Below, one piece after another: positions 33,339-42,345 of a stretch of DNA of 64,000 nt. Within the stretch, counting starts at the first letter, position 1, and the number at the start of each line of letters is the position of its first letter. A program made the position numbers and the translations under genes. This DNA is from Nitrososphaeria archaeon. Its GTDB lineage: Archaea; Thermoproteota; Nitrososphaeria; Nitrososphaerales; JAAOZN01. A model generated the notes under the pieces. The model searched no databases and was not told the DNA's origin. It saw only the letters and a list, made by a program, of their open reading frames with translations. The stretch is from contig JARVJZ010000003.1 in NCBI GenBank assembly GCA_029775855.1, positions 62,001 to 126,000 of the forward strand, given 5' to 3'.

Positions 33339-34209
33339 CCTCTTTAGCGAATACCTCCATAGCTTTCAACCTATCTTTGCCCACAAAATACAATATAATA
33401 TAGGTGAAGCCTCTCATAACCAGCTTATCGATTTTATCAGCACAATGTTTAGGTGAACCAGCTACAACTACATCTAAGTGAGGCGTGCCCAAAAACATCT
33501 TAAGCAGACCTTTATCTATTAAGCAGACACCTGTATATGATTTGACTAATGTAGAGGGTGCTCTTCCAGCAACTCGACAAAAATCATCTAAAGTCTTAAG
33601 GGTTTTATTTAACCCAGCGATCTTAAAACCAAAGTTTGCTATGTCAGCTTTTTCAGCCATCAGTTTGAGCATCTTACGCTTGTTTCCACCTATTAAGATG
33701 GGTGGATGAGGTTGCTGAACAGGCTTGGGCTCACATATAGCATCCTTAACTTTGTAATATTGCCCTTCGAATGTGAAAGAGGTAGTTGTCCATAGCCCTT
33801 TGATAATACTAATAGCTTCCCTAAGCTGGGTTATTCTAACTCCAGCTTTCGGAAAGGGGTAGCCGTATGCTTCGTATTCCTCACGATACCAGCCGGCGCC
33901 TATGCCAAATTCAAGCCTACCTTTCGAAAGCACATCAAGTGTTGAAGCCATCTTCGCCAACAATGCGGGATTTCTATACGAGGAGCAAGAAACCAAGATA
34001 CCTAATCTAATGCTGCTTGTCTCAGAGGCTAAAGCGGAAAGGGTCGTCCAGCTTTCAAGGTAGTCTTTCTTCTTACCGAATGTGAAAGGCATAAAGTGGT
34101 CAAAGAGCCAAAAGGAGTTAAAACCTAAAGTTTCAGCAACCTTCGCTGTTTCAGCGATCTCCACATAGGTCTTCCCATCTTGTGGTAAAAGGACGCCGAA
34201 ACTAACCAT
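33322..34209 (-). CDS. LLM-class (probably F420-dependent) oxidoreductase
   Basis: 295 residues. Luciferase-like TIM barrel: VSFGVLLPQDGKTYVEIAETAKVAETLGFNSFWLFDHF, RLGILVSCSSYRNPALLAKMASTLDVLSKGRLEFGIGAGWYREE and PPILIGGNKRKMLKL are typical of F420-dependent family members such as Mer-like proteins. The substrate is not evident. It lies six bases downstream of ubiX; both enzymes use flavin-type cofactors, but a functional link is only suggested. Confidence 0.85.
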   Translation of the reverse strand: MVSFGVLLPQDGKTYVEIAETAKVAETLGFNSFWLFDHFMPFTFGKKKDYLESWTTLSALASETSSIRLGILVSCSSYRNPALLAKMASTLDVLSKGRLEFGIGAGWYREEYEAYGYPFPKAGVRITQLREAISIIKGLWTTTSFTFEGQYYKVKDAICEPKPVQQPHPPILIGGNKRKMLKLMAEKADIANFGFKIAGLNKTLKTLDDFCRVAGRAPSTLVKSYTGVCLIDKGLLKMFLGTPHLDVVVAGSPKHCADKIDKLVMRGFTYIILYFVGKDRLKAMEVFAKEVMSVF

Positions 34210-34215
34210 CTTAAT

Positions 34216-34770
34216 TCACTTCACACCCCAAGGTTTATACAAGCCGTGTTTCAGATTAAATCTGTCGAGCATTCTTCCCACGATCTGCCCTATCGCTTCA
34301 TTTAAATCTTCTACACCAGTGTAAAATAGGGGTGTTGCTGGTAGTATAGTGGCACCAGCTTCAGCAAGCGCAATAAGGTTGCTTATATCTTCCTTCGATA
34401 AAGGGGTTTCGCTAAGTGAGATAATTAAGATTCTACCTTCTTTAAGCGTAACATCAGCAGCCCTACCTATTAAATCCTTGGAGTATCCTTGCGCCAAATC
34501 TGAAACCCGTTTAAGGCTGCAAGGTGCTATTATCATTCCATCAACTTGGTAGGATCCGCTTGCTATCGGAGCTGTAAAGTCGTTGTTAGCGTAGTTGTGA
34601 TCTGCTAAGGATGATAACTCTAACCTACTTAAGCCAGTTTCAGAGTATACCTCTTCTACGCTGAAGTCATCGAGCACAACATGTGTCTCTACACTTAATC
34701 TCCTTAGGGCTTGCAGAAGTTTAACCCCAATTAATAGTCCTCTGCCAGAAAGGGCTACAACAATCTTCAA
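34216..34770 (-). CDS. ubiX: UbiX family flavin prenyltransferase
   Basis: 184 residues, usual length. A Rossmann-like start (KIVVALSGRGLLIGVKLLQAL), GMIIAPCSLKRVSDLAQGYSKDLIGRAADV and LIISLSETPLSKEDISNL are family blocks. The usual TGASG near the N-terminus reads ALSGRG. It prenylates FMN to make the prFMN cofactor required by UbiD-family decarboxylases; a UbiD-like enzyme of the mevalonate pathway is encoded at 54.3 kb, so this is the likely cofactor supplier. It is 28 bases downstream of the archease gene. Confidence 0.88.
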   Translation of the reverse strand: MKIVVALSGRGLLIGVKLLQALRRLSVETHVVLDDFSVEEVYSETGLSRLELSSLADHNYANNDFTAPIASGSYQVDGMIIAPCSLKRVSDLAQGYSKDLIGRAADVTLKEGRILIISLSETPLSKEDISNLIALAEAGATILPATPLFYTGVEDLNEAIGQIVGRMLDRFNLKHGLYKPWGVK

Positions 34771-34798
34771 TTACGATAACCTCCTTTTTAGAAGGCGT

Positions 34799-35230
34799 TT
34801 AGAGGTCGAGGAGAAAGCGGACCACATATCTATCTTGCTCTTCTATAACCTCCATAAGATGATATGTTACTGCTTTAACTTCAACTTTTGGGTGATGCTT
34901 TTCTGGCGTAAATCTTTCGCCGAAGCATTCTGCCTCAAGTATCCAAGTGTCATCTTTTTTTGAAACCTGTGTTGAAAACTTGCTGTAAATGTTTTGCTCT
35001 ACTTGCATCTCTAGAAGCACGGTTTCGAGCCAGTTGTATAAGAGGTTTAGTAGGTCATAGCCACTTACTTCGAGCTTCTTGCTAAACTGGATATCAACAT
35101 TCTTTAGATCTGCTGCTAAATCGGTCAACCCATAGGCTGCGTTTGCATATGCTTCACCTAAACTTCTGCCGTATGCTTCTATGTATGCGTCTGTCATATG
35201 TTCAAGTAGACGATACCTTACTTGACTCAC
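34799..35230 (-). CDS. Archease, tRNA ligase RtcB activator
   Basis: 143 residues, GTG start. The archease pattern is clear: RYRLLEHMTDAYIEAYGRSLGEAYANAAYGL, LLNLLYNWLETVLLEMQ and GERFTPEKHHPKVEVKAVTYHLMEV. It promotes GTP use and turnover of RtcB, the archaeal tRNA-splicing ligase. Intron-containing tRNA-Ala at 51.9 kb needs such a ligase. First gene of the archease, ubiX, LLM oxidoreductase run. Confidence 0.93.
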   Translation of the reverse strand: MSQVRYRLLEHMTDAYIEAYGRSLGEAYANAAYGLTDLAADLKNVDIQFSKKLEVSGYDLLNLLYNWLETVLLEMQVEQNIYSKFSTQVSKKDDTWILEAECFGERFTPEKHHPKVEVKAVTYHLMEVIEEQDRYVVRFLLDL

Positions 35231-35303
35231 ACCAATATCTTGGAGTCTGGAGTAGAAATTGTTTATTGAGTGTTAAGTTTAGATAGTAGAAGTTTATGGT
35301 GAG

Positions 35304-36254
35304 GTGACTGAGTGTGGTGTGAAGGGCGCTCTACTAACAGCCTTTGCTATCCTACTACTGCTTACTGCACCAACGGTTGGGGCTTCGCCACCCTCATACA
35401 ATCCCATAAGCCTCACGACCACCATTTACGGTGATGGCTATGTTTGGGTTGAATATGAAGTTGAAGTGAGCCCTTTTCTACCCGTCGTTGAATTAACCCT
35501 CTTTGGTAGAAATTACGAAGATATAATTGCTGTAGGTAAAAACGGATTAGTGCTCGACTACAATATTACTCAAAACGGAATCCAACTAGAGACAATCGGT
35601 TTAAGCAGCGTTAAGATCTCATATTTCACACAGGACTTGACTAATAAAACGGGTAGGCTATGGACTTTCACAATAGATGCGCCTGTGCCTATTGTGGTCA
35701 AATTGCTACCAGAACTTACTGTAGTCGGCTTAAGCAAGGCTCCTCTTACCATAAGTAGTGTAAACGATACTCTAACTCTCCTGTTCCCAAGCGGTCCTCT
35801 GACTCTGAATTATATAGTTGAGTCATCTAAGTCAGTAAGCACACAGCAGAATGGTGTTTTCACTGCTAGTTGGCTTTGGTATGTTGCTCTAGCTGCGGGT
35901 ATGGTGGTAGTAGTTGGGGTTGCTGTATCAATTGCTTTCAAAAGAAAGCGTGCCGCCAGAGCATATGAAAAGGAAAGGCGTATCATAGATGTAGAGAAGA
36001 TAATATCTTCAAGACCAGATCTTCGACCTGATGATAAAGAGGTGCTAAGGTTTTTGGCTGAAGTTGGTGGAGAAGCCTTCGAATCTGAGCTGAGAAGCCG
36101 ATTTAACCTACCTAAGACATCTATGTGGAGGATGGTTAGAAGGCTTAAGAGAGAAGGATTAGTCGATGTAAAGAAGGTTGGTGGGCAGAACCTCGTATAT
36201 ATAAGAGAAACATCTGAAATTGGAAGTGGAACGGATGTTCCGAAGAATTCCTAA
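35304..36254 (+). CDS. Membrane-anchored winged-helix regulator
   Basis: 316 residues. A signal peptide (residues 8-27) leads to an extracytoplasmic beta-rich domain (30-190) with N-glycosylation-type sites, one membrane helix (about 193-215, WYVALAAGMVVVVGVAVSIAF), a basic stop-transfer segment and a cytoplasmic winged helix (about 240-305): DKEVLRFLAEVGGEAFESEL, FNLPKTSMWRMVRRLKREGLVDV. The topology suggests a one-component sensor that reads the surface and binds DNA directly. It overlaps the next gene by about 20 bases; the pair is probably one operon. Confidence 0.75.
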   Translation: MTECGVKGALLTAFAILLLLTAPTVGASPPSYNPISLTTTIYGDGYVWVEYEVEVSPFLPVVELTLFGRNYEDIIAVGKNGLVLDYNITQNGIQLETIGLSSVKISYFTQDLTNKTGRLWTFTIDAPVPIVVKLLPELTVVGLSKAPLTISSVNDTLTLLFPSGPLTLNYIVESSKSVSTQQNGVFTASWLWYVALAAGMVVVVGVAVSIAFKRKRAARAYEKERRIIDVEKIISSRPDLRPDDKEVLRFLAEVGGEAFESELRSRFNLPKTSMWRMVRRLKREGLVDVKKVGGQNLVYIRETSEIGSGTDVPKNS

Positions 36255-37314
36255 AATTAAGACCCCTACATATAACCTTGGGGAGGGAAAGTTGAAGCTC
36301 AAAGCGGTTGCCGCAACCGCCTCGATAGCACTTCTAATCCTTGCAGCCTTCACCTTACCAACCACCTTTGAAACTGCTGATGCACAGGATGAGAGGAGTT
36401 CAGCATATGCTGTAAATATGATTCTCGAAAAAGCTCTTAGAAACATACAAACATTAGTTGAACAGGAAAGGGGCACTCAAGCGTATGAGGTGTTAAATAG
36501 AAGACTTGAGGGCGTTCGCCAAATGGCCGAAGCTGCGCAGAGAGAGTTAAAGGAAGGCGCGTATCAGCAAGCTTTAAGTGCCTCAATGAATGCACTTAAA
36601 TCTCTAACCAGCATTACCGCTGAGTTAAAGGATAGCGCAGATGAAGAGATAGTGGCCGCTAAACACACGACCCTTAGAATGAACATCTTCGTAAATAGTA
36701 TCAAAAACTTAACTGAACTCGCATCAACCAAAGGCTATGATGTTTCTACTTTAAAGTCTAGGCTTAAGGATGTTGAGACGCTAGTAAAAGAAGCGCAGAA
36801 CCTATCAGCTAAGCAAGACACCTTGGGGTCTAGCCAGAAGATTGCTGAGAGCAAGAAGATGTTGGGGCACATAATTAGCGACTTATGCCGAGCATACGAT
36901 AAAGAGAAGGTTAAGATTGTCGAGGACTATGTAAATAAGACCTTAAAAAGAATCTACGAGGTAGAGGAAGTGAGAAGCAGATTTACTGAGCAGATTAAGG
37001 AGTTTAACTCAACCAAAAATCAGATACAAGGCGGAAACTTTAGATCATCCCTTAAAAGGATAAACGAAGCGTTAGAAAATATGGAGAAGAAGGTTAGAGA
37101 AGACTTAAACAATGTAAAGGAAGAAATGGTTAACCTGAAGAAGCAGATCAACAACCTTAAAGCAAAAGGGGTGAATGTTGAGAAGCAAGAAAGACTACTG
37201 CAAGAGGCTGCTAATATGATTGAACAGGCTTCTACTTATTTGGAGAAGGGCGACTATGTAGCAGCAAGAATGAAGATAGCGCAGATTGAATCTGTTTTAC
37301 ATAGGTTTCGCTAG
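36235..37314 (+). CDS. Exported coiled-coil protein
   Basis: About 359 residues from ATG 36235 (an upstream GTG at 36220 adds five). A membrane or signal segment (about 20-45, AVAATASIALLILAAFTLP) precedes a long helical, charged region with several heptad stretches (ALRNIQTLVEQERGTQAYEV, LKKQINNLKAKGVNVEKQER) and FIVAT-type repeats of helical pairs. No enzyme motif. It starts inside the winged-helix sensor gene, so it may be its signal partner, for example a surface stalk or periplasmic-like rod. Family not recognised. Confidence 0.65.
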   Translation: MFRRIPKIKTPTYNLGEGKLKLKAVAATASIALLILAAFTLPTTFETADAQDERSSAYAVNMILEKALRNIQTLVEQERGTQAYEVLNRRLEGVRQMAEAAQRELKEGAYQQALSASMNALKSLTSITAELKDSADEEIVAAKHTTLRMNIFVNSIKNLTELASTKGYDVSTLKSRLKDVETLVKEAQNLSAKQDTLGSSQKIAESKKMLGHIISDLCRAYDKEKVKIVEDYVNKTLKRIYEVEEVRSRFTEQIKEFNSTKNQIQGGNFRSSLKRINEALENMEKKVREDLNNVKEEMVNLKKQINNLKAKGVNVEKQERLLQEAANMIEQASTYLEKGDYVAARMKIAQIESVLHRFR

Positions 37315-38504
37315 TATATGAGAATCTTCTCTAGAGGTGTAATGTTTCTTGCAACGCCTCCCTCCATGACAACTACATCCTCTAACCTAACCCCACCTAA
37401 TTTAGCGTCGTAAAGCCCAGGTTCCACAGTGAAGACTTGTCTATCAACAATTATGTCTTGTGAGTAGAGTGAAAGATAGGGTCTTTCACCTATGGTTAGA
37501 CCTACACCGTGTCCTAGGCTGTGTGTAAAGCCTTGCTTAGGTGTGTGATTGGTTCTAGGTGTGCTATAGCCCTTCTTCTCAAAGACCTCACAAGCTATAT
37601 TCATAGCCTCTTTAGCCGGCATACCACTTCTTAAGCGGTCAAACGCTACTTGCTGAGCTTCAAATACATCATCATACATCCTTTTAAATTCACGATCTGG
37701 TGTACCTATTGATATTGTTCTAGTAACATCAAAGTAGTATCCTTCACCTCCTTGAGGGAAGAGGTCAAAGACTATGGGTCTCCCTATAACTATTGGATCT
37801 GAGTCTAAGCCCGTGTAGTGTGGATCGTATGATCCTGGCGCTGGTGCGAAGATCGGTTCTTCGACGGCTTTAAGGTTATGTTCCGCTAAGAGCGTTTTTA
37901 GTAAGCGTTTCACTCTGCCTACTGTTAACTCCTGGCTTCTATATAGTAGTTTATTACCCTCATGTTTGCAAGATTTTAGTTGTTCAATAATCTCTCTAAT
38001 TACGCTGCATGCTGCTTCGCCTACAAGCCTTATGCCCTCAACTTCTTTATCATCCTTTGTCATCATAACTTCTTCAAGTAATGTCGGTGAGTCTTCTTGA
38101 ATTACTATTAACCCTCTTTGCTGTAAAGCTGATGTAACTTGCAGAATAACATTCGCCTTATGCCTACCATAAATTGCTACTTTCCCCTCAACCCCTACCT
38201 CACCAAGAACACTAGCGATGAGCTCAATGTAGGCGCTCTTCGCATCTTTAGCGAGCAGAGAATAGTATCCTAGCTCACCAAAGCTTTTAACGCATCTCAC
38301 TCTACCCAGTCTCGCTGAGCCTAGATCTGTCTCTCCAACAACTAGGAAAGGCGCCTGACCCCTTCTCTTGACATAGATGCCGCCTCTTGGTATAGAGCAG
38401 CCTACCAGATAAAGTAGTTCAGGGTTGTTGAATGTAGAGTCGCCTAGCGCTATAAGCGCATCTACCCCCTTTGCTTCCATCGCAGCATCAAGATCTTGGA
38501 GCAT
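37311..38504 (-). CDS. M24 family metallopeptidase (Xaa-Pro aminopeptidase-like)
   Basis: 397 residues. The C-terminal pita-bread domain holds the metal ligands: Asp in VFDLFPQGGEGYYFDVTRT (two Asp), His in THSLGHGVGLTIGERP, Glu in FTVEPGLYD and Glu in GGVRLEDVVV. The N-terminal creatinase-like domain (1-165) contains VALGDSTFNNPELLYLVG-like segments. It removes N-terminal residues before proline from peptides, in the cytosol. It converges on the coiled-coil gene, overlapping by four bases. Confidence 0.88.
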   Translation of the reverse strand: MLQDLDAAMEAKGVDALIALGDSTFNNPELLYLVGCSIPRGGIYVKRRGQAPFLVVGETDLGSARLGRVRCVKSFGELGYYSLLAKDAKSAYIELIASVLGEVGVEGKVAIYGRHKANVILQVTSALQQRGLIVIQEDSPTLLEEVMMTKDDKEVEGIRLVGEAACSVIREIIEQLKSCKHEGNKLLYRSQELTVGRVKRLLKTLLAEHNLKAVEEPIFAPAPGSYDPHYTGLDSDPIVIGRPIVFDLFPQGGEGYYFDVTRTISIGTPDREFKRMYDDVFEAQQVAFDRLRSGMPAKEAMNIACEVFEKKGYSTPRTNHTPKQGFTHSLGHGVGLTIGERPYLSLYSQDIIVDRQVFTVEPGLYDAKLGGVRLEDVVVMEGGVARNITPLEKILIY

Positions 38505-38630
38505 ACCGTTGACGCTGACGCTTCTAGGCGATAAATATTTGCTGGAAACGGCTGTTCCTATTTAGATGGAAAGCTATTAACATAGGGTTCCTAATTTAGT
38601 GCTCTGATATACGGTTTAGACGGTGGTGCG

Positions 38631-39866
38631 ATGCGCACAAAACACCTATCAATAGTTGCCGCGACTGTGCTGGTAGCAGCTCTAATCGTTGGATCACTAA
38701 CTGCGCTGCAGGCTGAAGCAGCGTCTGTAAAGACCACTATGCAATCTAAAGGTAACCAATATGGGTTGACTGAGAAAGTTAGGGAAAGAGAGCAAGAACA
38801 CCTACAAAGCCCATCTAGGCTCTGGACTAAACCTCTTCTACCAAACTTACCTTTGCCACCTTCGTTAAGCGAAGTAGAACTCAAGATAGAAGCGGAGGGT
38901 GAGGCGAAGAACATAAGCAGAAAAGCTGAGACATCTACTTCCACCGCAACACTAACCTTAGACGGTAAGATACAGATATGGCGCAATAAAGGTAGCATAG
39001 TAGTTGAAGGCGGAAGCCTAACCATAGGCAACAAAGTGTATTCTATCGAATCTGGAAGAGGAGTATTTAACACACAAACTAAGAAAGGCGTGCTGATAAT
39101 ACAGCTCAAAGTGGTAGATGAAGAAGGTAAAGCATACCTTACCGTGCTCCAAGGTAGGTTAGAAGCGACCGAAGAGGCAGGTATCTACAATGTCTCATTT
39201 AAGGCGCAGATGCTCAGAGTCGGGCAGCTCTACCTTCTAACACTTGAAGGTAAACTCACAACCAACACACCCCTAGAAACATACAGCATAAACACCCTAG
39301 GTGGAACATGGGATCACACAACGATAACCGTCAAGGTAGAAGACAGCCCCTTAGCAGCGAACTACAGCAGCATAGTGATTAAGTCTGTCGAAGACTGGAA
39401 TAGCACGCTACACACCTTCGCCTCAAAGTATAGCGACTACAGCTACCTATCCAACATCTCTCTAAAACTGACTAACTCAGAAGATGCTGATGTAAAGATC
39501 GTCTTCACAGATGAAGGTAGGTTCAGAATAGGAGGAGAAACACAAGTCTCATACAAACCAAACACTAACATCTTCCAAAACATAACGGTCACCGTCAGAG
39601 TCGGCCCAAGATACACTGATAATATAGTTTATGCGGTGAGTTTACACGAACTCGGCCACGCACTCGGCCTAGGGCATACAGATGTATCAGAAGATTTGAT
39701 GTACCCTATACTTATGCGCTGGGCTCTTAGAGGTGTTGAGCTCTCTACCCTCGACCTCTACGGTGTAGCTCAGATCTTCGCTTGGCTTCCCAACGGTAGT
39801 GTTGAAGGCTTCACTGTACCCAAGCTTATAACTCTGCCATCCACTATCCCGTATGAAGCGGTGTAA
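38631..39866 (+). CDS. Secreted matrixin-like zinc metalloprotease
   Basis: 411 residues. An N-terminal signal peptide (MRTKHLSIVAATVLVAALIVG) leads to a beta-rich region, then a C-terminal metzincin-type zinc site, HELGHALGLGHTD, followed after a turn by the Met-turn-like EDLMYPIL. A TATA-like GATATACGG lies 24-30 bases upstream of ATG 38631. It should act outside the cell on proteins or peptides. The HtrA protease follows 86 bases downstream in the same direction. Confidence 0.82.
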   Translation: MRTKHLSIVAATVLVAALIVGSLTALQAEAASVKTTMQSKGNQYGLTEKVREREQEHLQSPSRLWTKPLLPNLPLPPSLSEVELKIEAEGEAKNISRKAETSTSTATLTLDGKIQIWRNKGSIVVEGGSLTIGNKVYSIESGRGVFNTQTKKGVLIIQLKVVDEEGKAYLTVLQGRLEATEEAGIYNVSFKAQMLRVGQLYLLTLEGKLTTNTPLETYSINTLGGTWDHTTITVKVEDSPLAANYSSIVIKSVEDWNSTLHTFASKYSDYSYLSNISLKLTNSEDADVKIVFTDEGRFRIGGETQVSYKPNTNIFQNITVTVRVGPRYTDNIVYAVSLHELGHALGLGHTDVSEDLMYPILMRWALRGVELSTLDLYGVAQIFAWLPNGSVEGFTVPKLITLPSTIPYEAV

Positions 39867-39952
39867 AAAGAGGGGTATTCTAGCCCCTCAACCTATATTT
39901 TTAGTTCTTAACACTATCTTAAACCTTTTATCACTGTTCACTGCTGTTAGCT

Positions 39953-40918
39953 TTGGTGGTGTATGTGCTTTTTCCCAGCGAATTTGAAGATAAGATTGTT
40001 GAGGCTGTTTCTAAGGTGAGTAAGAGTGTGTTGAATATCAGCACGGTGCAGCTTGTGCGGGACCACTTATTCAACCTGTATCCTGTTGGCGGGATAGGGT
40101 CTGGTGTAGCTGTGGACAATTCTGGTCATATAATTACTAACCATCATGTAGTTGCTGGTAGTAGAGTAGTTGTCGCTACAACCTATTCTGGAGAGAGATA
40201 TGAAGGGCAGATTATAGGCTCAGACCCATCGAGTGACATAGCGGTTTTGAAGGTTAAGGATACGCATATACCGCCCGCTGAGTTAGGGGATTCAGATTCT
40301 TTAAGGGTTGGGCAACTCGCTATAGCCATAGGGAACCCCTTTGGATTCCTCTTAAGAGGCGGCCCAACTGTCACGATTGGGGTGATAAGTGCTTTGAATA
40401 GATATATTAGGTTAGAGGATGGCAGAGTATATGAGAACCTTATTCAGACCGACGCAGCAATAAATCCTGGTAATAGCGGTGGCCCACTTATAGATAGTAG
40501 AGGACGGGTTATTGGGGTTAATACCGCCATGATTTCTCAGGCTCAAGGCATAGGTTTCGCAGTGCCTGTGAATACAGTTAAGCTCATTCTTGACGACTTC
40601 ATAAAGTTTGGTCGCATCGTAAGGCCTTGGTTGGGTATTGTAGGTATGGATGTTACTAAAGAGGTCGCTAGATATTATGGTTTAGGAGTTGAAGATGGTG
40701 TTTTAGTGGTTAGGGTTGTTCCAGACGGGCCAGCCGCTGAGGCTGATATACAGGAAGGAGACATCATAAAAGGTGTGGATGGTGTGCATATAGGTAGTAT
40801 CAAGGAACTTCAAGCCGTGATAAGGGGGAAGAGGATAGGTTCACAAATTGAAGTTTTAATTAGGCGTGGTGAATTCGAAGGTGTCACTAAAGTGATGGTC
40901 ACCGAAGCCCCTAGCTAA
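39953..40918 (+). CDS. HtrA/DegP-like serine protease with one PDZ domain
   Basis: 321 residues, TTG start. The chymotrypsin fold carries the triad His in ITNHHVVAGS, Asp in SDIAVLKV and Ser in INPGNSGGPL. A PDZ domain occupies about residues 235-318 (GVLVVRVVPDGPAAEADIQEGDIIKGVDG). No signal peptide or membrane helix is seen at the N-terminus, unlike most HtrA proteins, so it may act in the cytosol or its start may be mis-set. TTTTATCACTG about 25 bases upstream supports the TTG start. Confidence 0.88.
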   Translation: MVVYVLFPSEFEDKIVEAVSKVSKSVLNISTVQLVRDHLFNLYPVGGIGSGVAVDNSGHIITNHHVVAGSRVVVATTYSGERYEGQIIGSDPSSDIAVLKVKDTHIPPAELGDSDSLRVGQLAIAIGNPFGFLLRGGPTVTIGVISALNRYIRLEDGRVYENLIQTDAAINPGNSGGPLIDSRGRVIGVNTAMISQAQGIGFAVPVNTVKLILDDFIKFGRIVRPWLGIVGMDVTKEVARYYGLGVEDGVLVVRVVPDGPAAEADIQEGDIIKGVDGVHIGSIKELQAVIRGKRIGSQIEVLIRRGEFEGVTKVMVTEAPS

Positions 40919-41010
40919 CAAAGATGGATCTTTTTCTCAAATGTTTAGCAATTGTTTAGCAAAATTTATAAAGAGGCTTACCAGAGCGACGCTAGACAAG
41001 ATGATTAGAC

Positions 41011-41157
41011 ATGAGTAAAAAAGCATCAGACCAAAAAAGCGGCCTAAACGGCTGGAAGTATAAATGCTCCTGCGGCTTTGAAACACTACAAGTCGCAAGC
41101 GCGGTCTCACATATAAACTCAAATCCAGGACATCAGCTTCAAAGGATAGAGCTGTAG
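41011..41157 (+). CDS. Small zinc-finger-like protein, 48 residues
   Basis: ATG at 41011 opens 48 codons: NGWKYKCSCGFETLQVASAV, then SHINSNPGHQLQRIEL-stop. The CSC pair and the H-x6-H spacing form a plausible C2H2-like zinc site (C19, C21, H34, H41), a common type of small thaumarchaeal protein. AATTTATAAAG at 40963-40973 is a good TATA box some 43 bases upstream, giving a short leader. Function unknown. Confidence 0.55.
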   Translation: MSKKASDQKSGLNGWKYKCSCGFETLQVASAVSHINSNPGHQLQRIEL

Positions 41158-41251
41158 AGAGCATTAAAAAATTTTTAATAGCACTTCTGATTCTTTATCT
41201 TAATTTATAATTTAGAGCTAGCTGCATTAATTCGCACGAAGAGTTTAAAGT

Positions 41252-41590
41252 TCACCCCTTTTTCTGCTTCTTTTTAATATGCTTAAACTTGTATATCATT
41301 AGAAACTTTACGCAACCTATTTCTCTCACAGCTCTTGCTGACGCAAGTTTAGCTTCAATAACCTTACTTACAATCTCATTACCAGCTAGGTTCAAGATCG
41401 GCATCTCTTCAACAACCTTAAGCGCTTCCTCTAACTCAACTTCTTCTTCGCCAAAATATTCTGGTGTAAAGTGCATCGCCAAAGAACCTTCACTAACCGT
41501 CTTGTTAAGGAGATCAGCGTCGCATATATTCGCCATACTTATATTTCCACTAGTAATTCGTTTAACGCAAAATCGGCCCAAATAAATCAC
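41252..41590 (-). CDS. DUF424 family protein
   Basis: 112 residues. The pattern CVKRITSGNISMANICDADLLNKT, then EEALKVVEEMPILNLAGNEIV and REIGCVKFLMIYKF matches DUF424, small proteins linked to translation in archaea. Its ATG overlaps the aIF2-beta stop by four bases, so the two are coupled. The gene pair aIF2-beta/DUF424 is a known archaeal arrangement. An inner ATG at 41536 would remove part of the conserved start. Confidence 0.8.
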   Translation of the reverse strand: MIYLGRFCVKRITSGNISMANICDADLLNKTVSEGSLAMHFTPEYFGEEEVELEEALKVVEEMPILNLAGNEIVSKVIEAKLASARAVREIGCVKFLMIYKFKHIKKKQKKG

Positions 41591-42003
41591 GCAGTCTTCA
41601 GCGAGGATTTAGCGCCACAAGCTTCGCACACTAGGAATTGAAGGCGCTTTACCTTTTCAATTCTAGTGTCTGGGCTGCCGCATACTGGACACAAAACATT
41701 TTCGCGAAGATACCTATTTAGGAGCACAGTGAAAGACTGTTTATCTTTTCTACCTATAAATATAGCCCTCTCACCGTCTAAAGAAGCAGCTGTAGCCAAC
41801 TCCTTAGCCAAGAACATCAGAAGCTTATTTGCATCACGCCTAAGCAGAGTAGGGTACTCAGAGAAGTTGCGAAGAATCGTCTTATTCCCAATCCACAAGA
41901 TCTGAGGCTCGGGTAGCTCAAGCCTAATACCCTTTGCCTTCTGTATCGGCACACCCATCTTTTCCCTAAGTCTGTGGAGCAGCTCGTGGTAGGATAGACT
42001 CAA
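41587..42003 (-). CDS. eif2b: Translation initiation factor aIF2 beta
   Basis: 138 residues. The N-terminal helix is MSLSYHELLHRLREKMG; the middle alpha-beta domain contains KTILRNFSEYPTLLRRDANKLLMFLAKELATAASLDGERAIFIGR; the C-terminal zinc ribbon is CPVCGSPDTRIEK and FLVCEACGAKSS. Part of the aIF2 trimer that brings initiator Met-tRNA to the ribosome. Coupled to the DUF424 gene. Confidence 0.94.
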   Translation of the reverse strand: MSLSYHELLHRLREKMGVPIQKAKGIRLELPEPQILWIGNKTILRNFSEYPTLLRRDANKLLMFLAKELATAASLDGERAIFIGRKDKQSFTVLLNRYLRENVLCPVCGSPDTRIEKVKRLQFLVCEACGAKSSLKTA

Positions 42004-42105
42004 ACTAGCCTAGAGATATTTCTCCTCGGTATTTCAATCTTCCGCTACTATAATAACAGCGTTATGCTTATTTACCTCTAAAGACTATAGAATAATAGAG
42101 TAAAC

Positions 42106-42345
42106 TTGAGCGAACAGAAGACCGTAAACAAACTGGATTTACGTGGACTCTACTGTCCAGAACCCATCTTCAGAACTAAGATGGCCATCGACACTCTCCC
42201 AGTTGGAGAAGTTCTAGAGGTGGTAGCTGATGATCCAGCTTCAGAGGAAGACATACAACGCTGGGCAAACAGAGTAGGACACACCATACTATCGATTCAG
42301 AAGGACGGCAAAGACATCCGCTTCCTCATAAAGAAGGTGAAGTAA
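42106..42345 (+). CDS. tusA: TusA family sulfurtransferase
   Basis: 79 residues, TTG start. LDLRGLYCPEPIFRTKMAI carries the conserved Cys-Pro that takes the persulfide, and the two-layer fold follows (VVADDPASEEDIQRWANRVGH). It passes sulfur to acceptor proteins such as DsrE-type partners. It abuts the next gene with no spacer (stop at 42343-42345, ATG at 42346), so the two are coupled. Confidence 0.93.
   Translation: MSEQKTVNKLDLRGLYCPEPIFRTKMAIDTLPVGEVLEVVADDPASEEDIQRWANRVGHTILSIQKDGKDIRFLIKKVK

Noticed and set aside
38591-39109. Minus-strand frame of 172 codons over the metalloprotease gene
   Set aside because: It is antisense to a signal peptide and conserved domain, and starts inside them without its own promoter.
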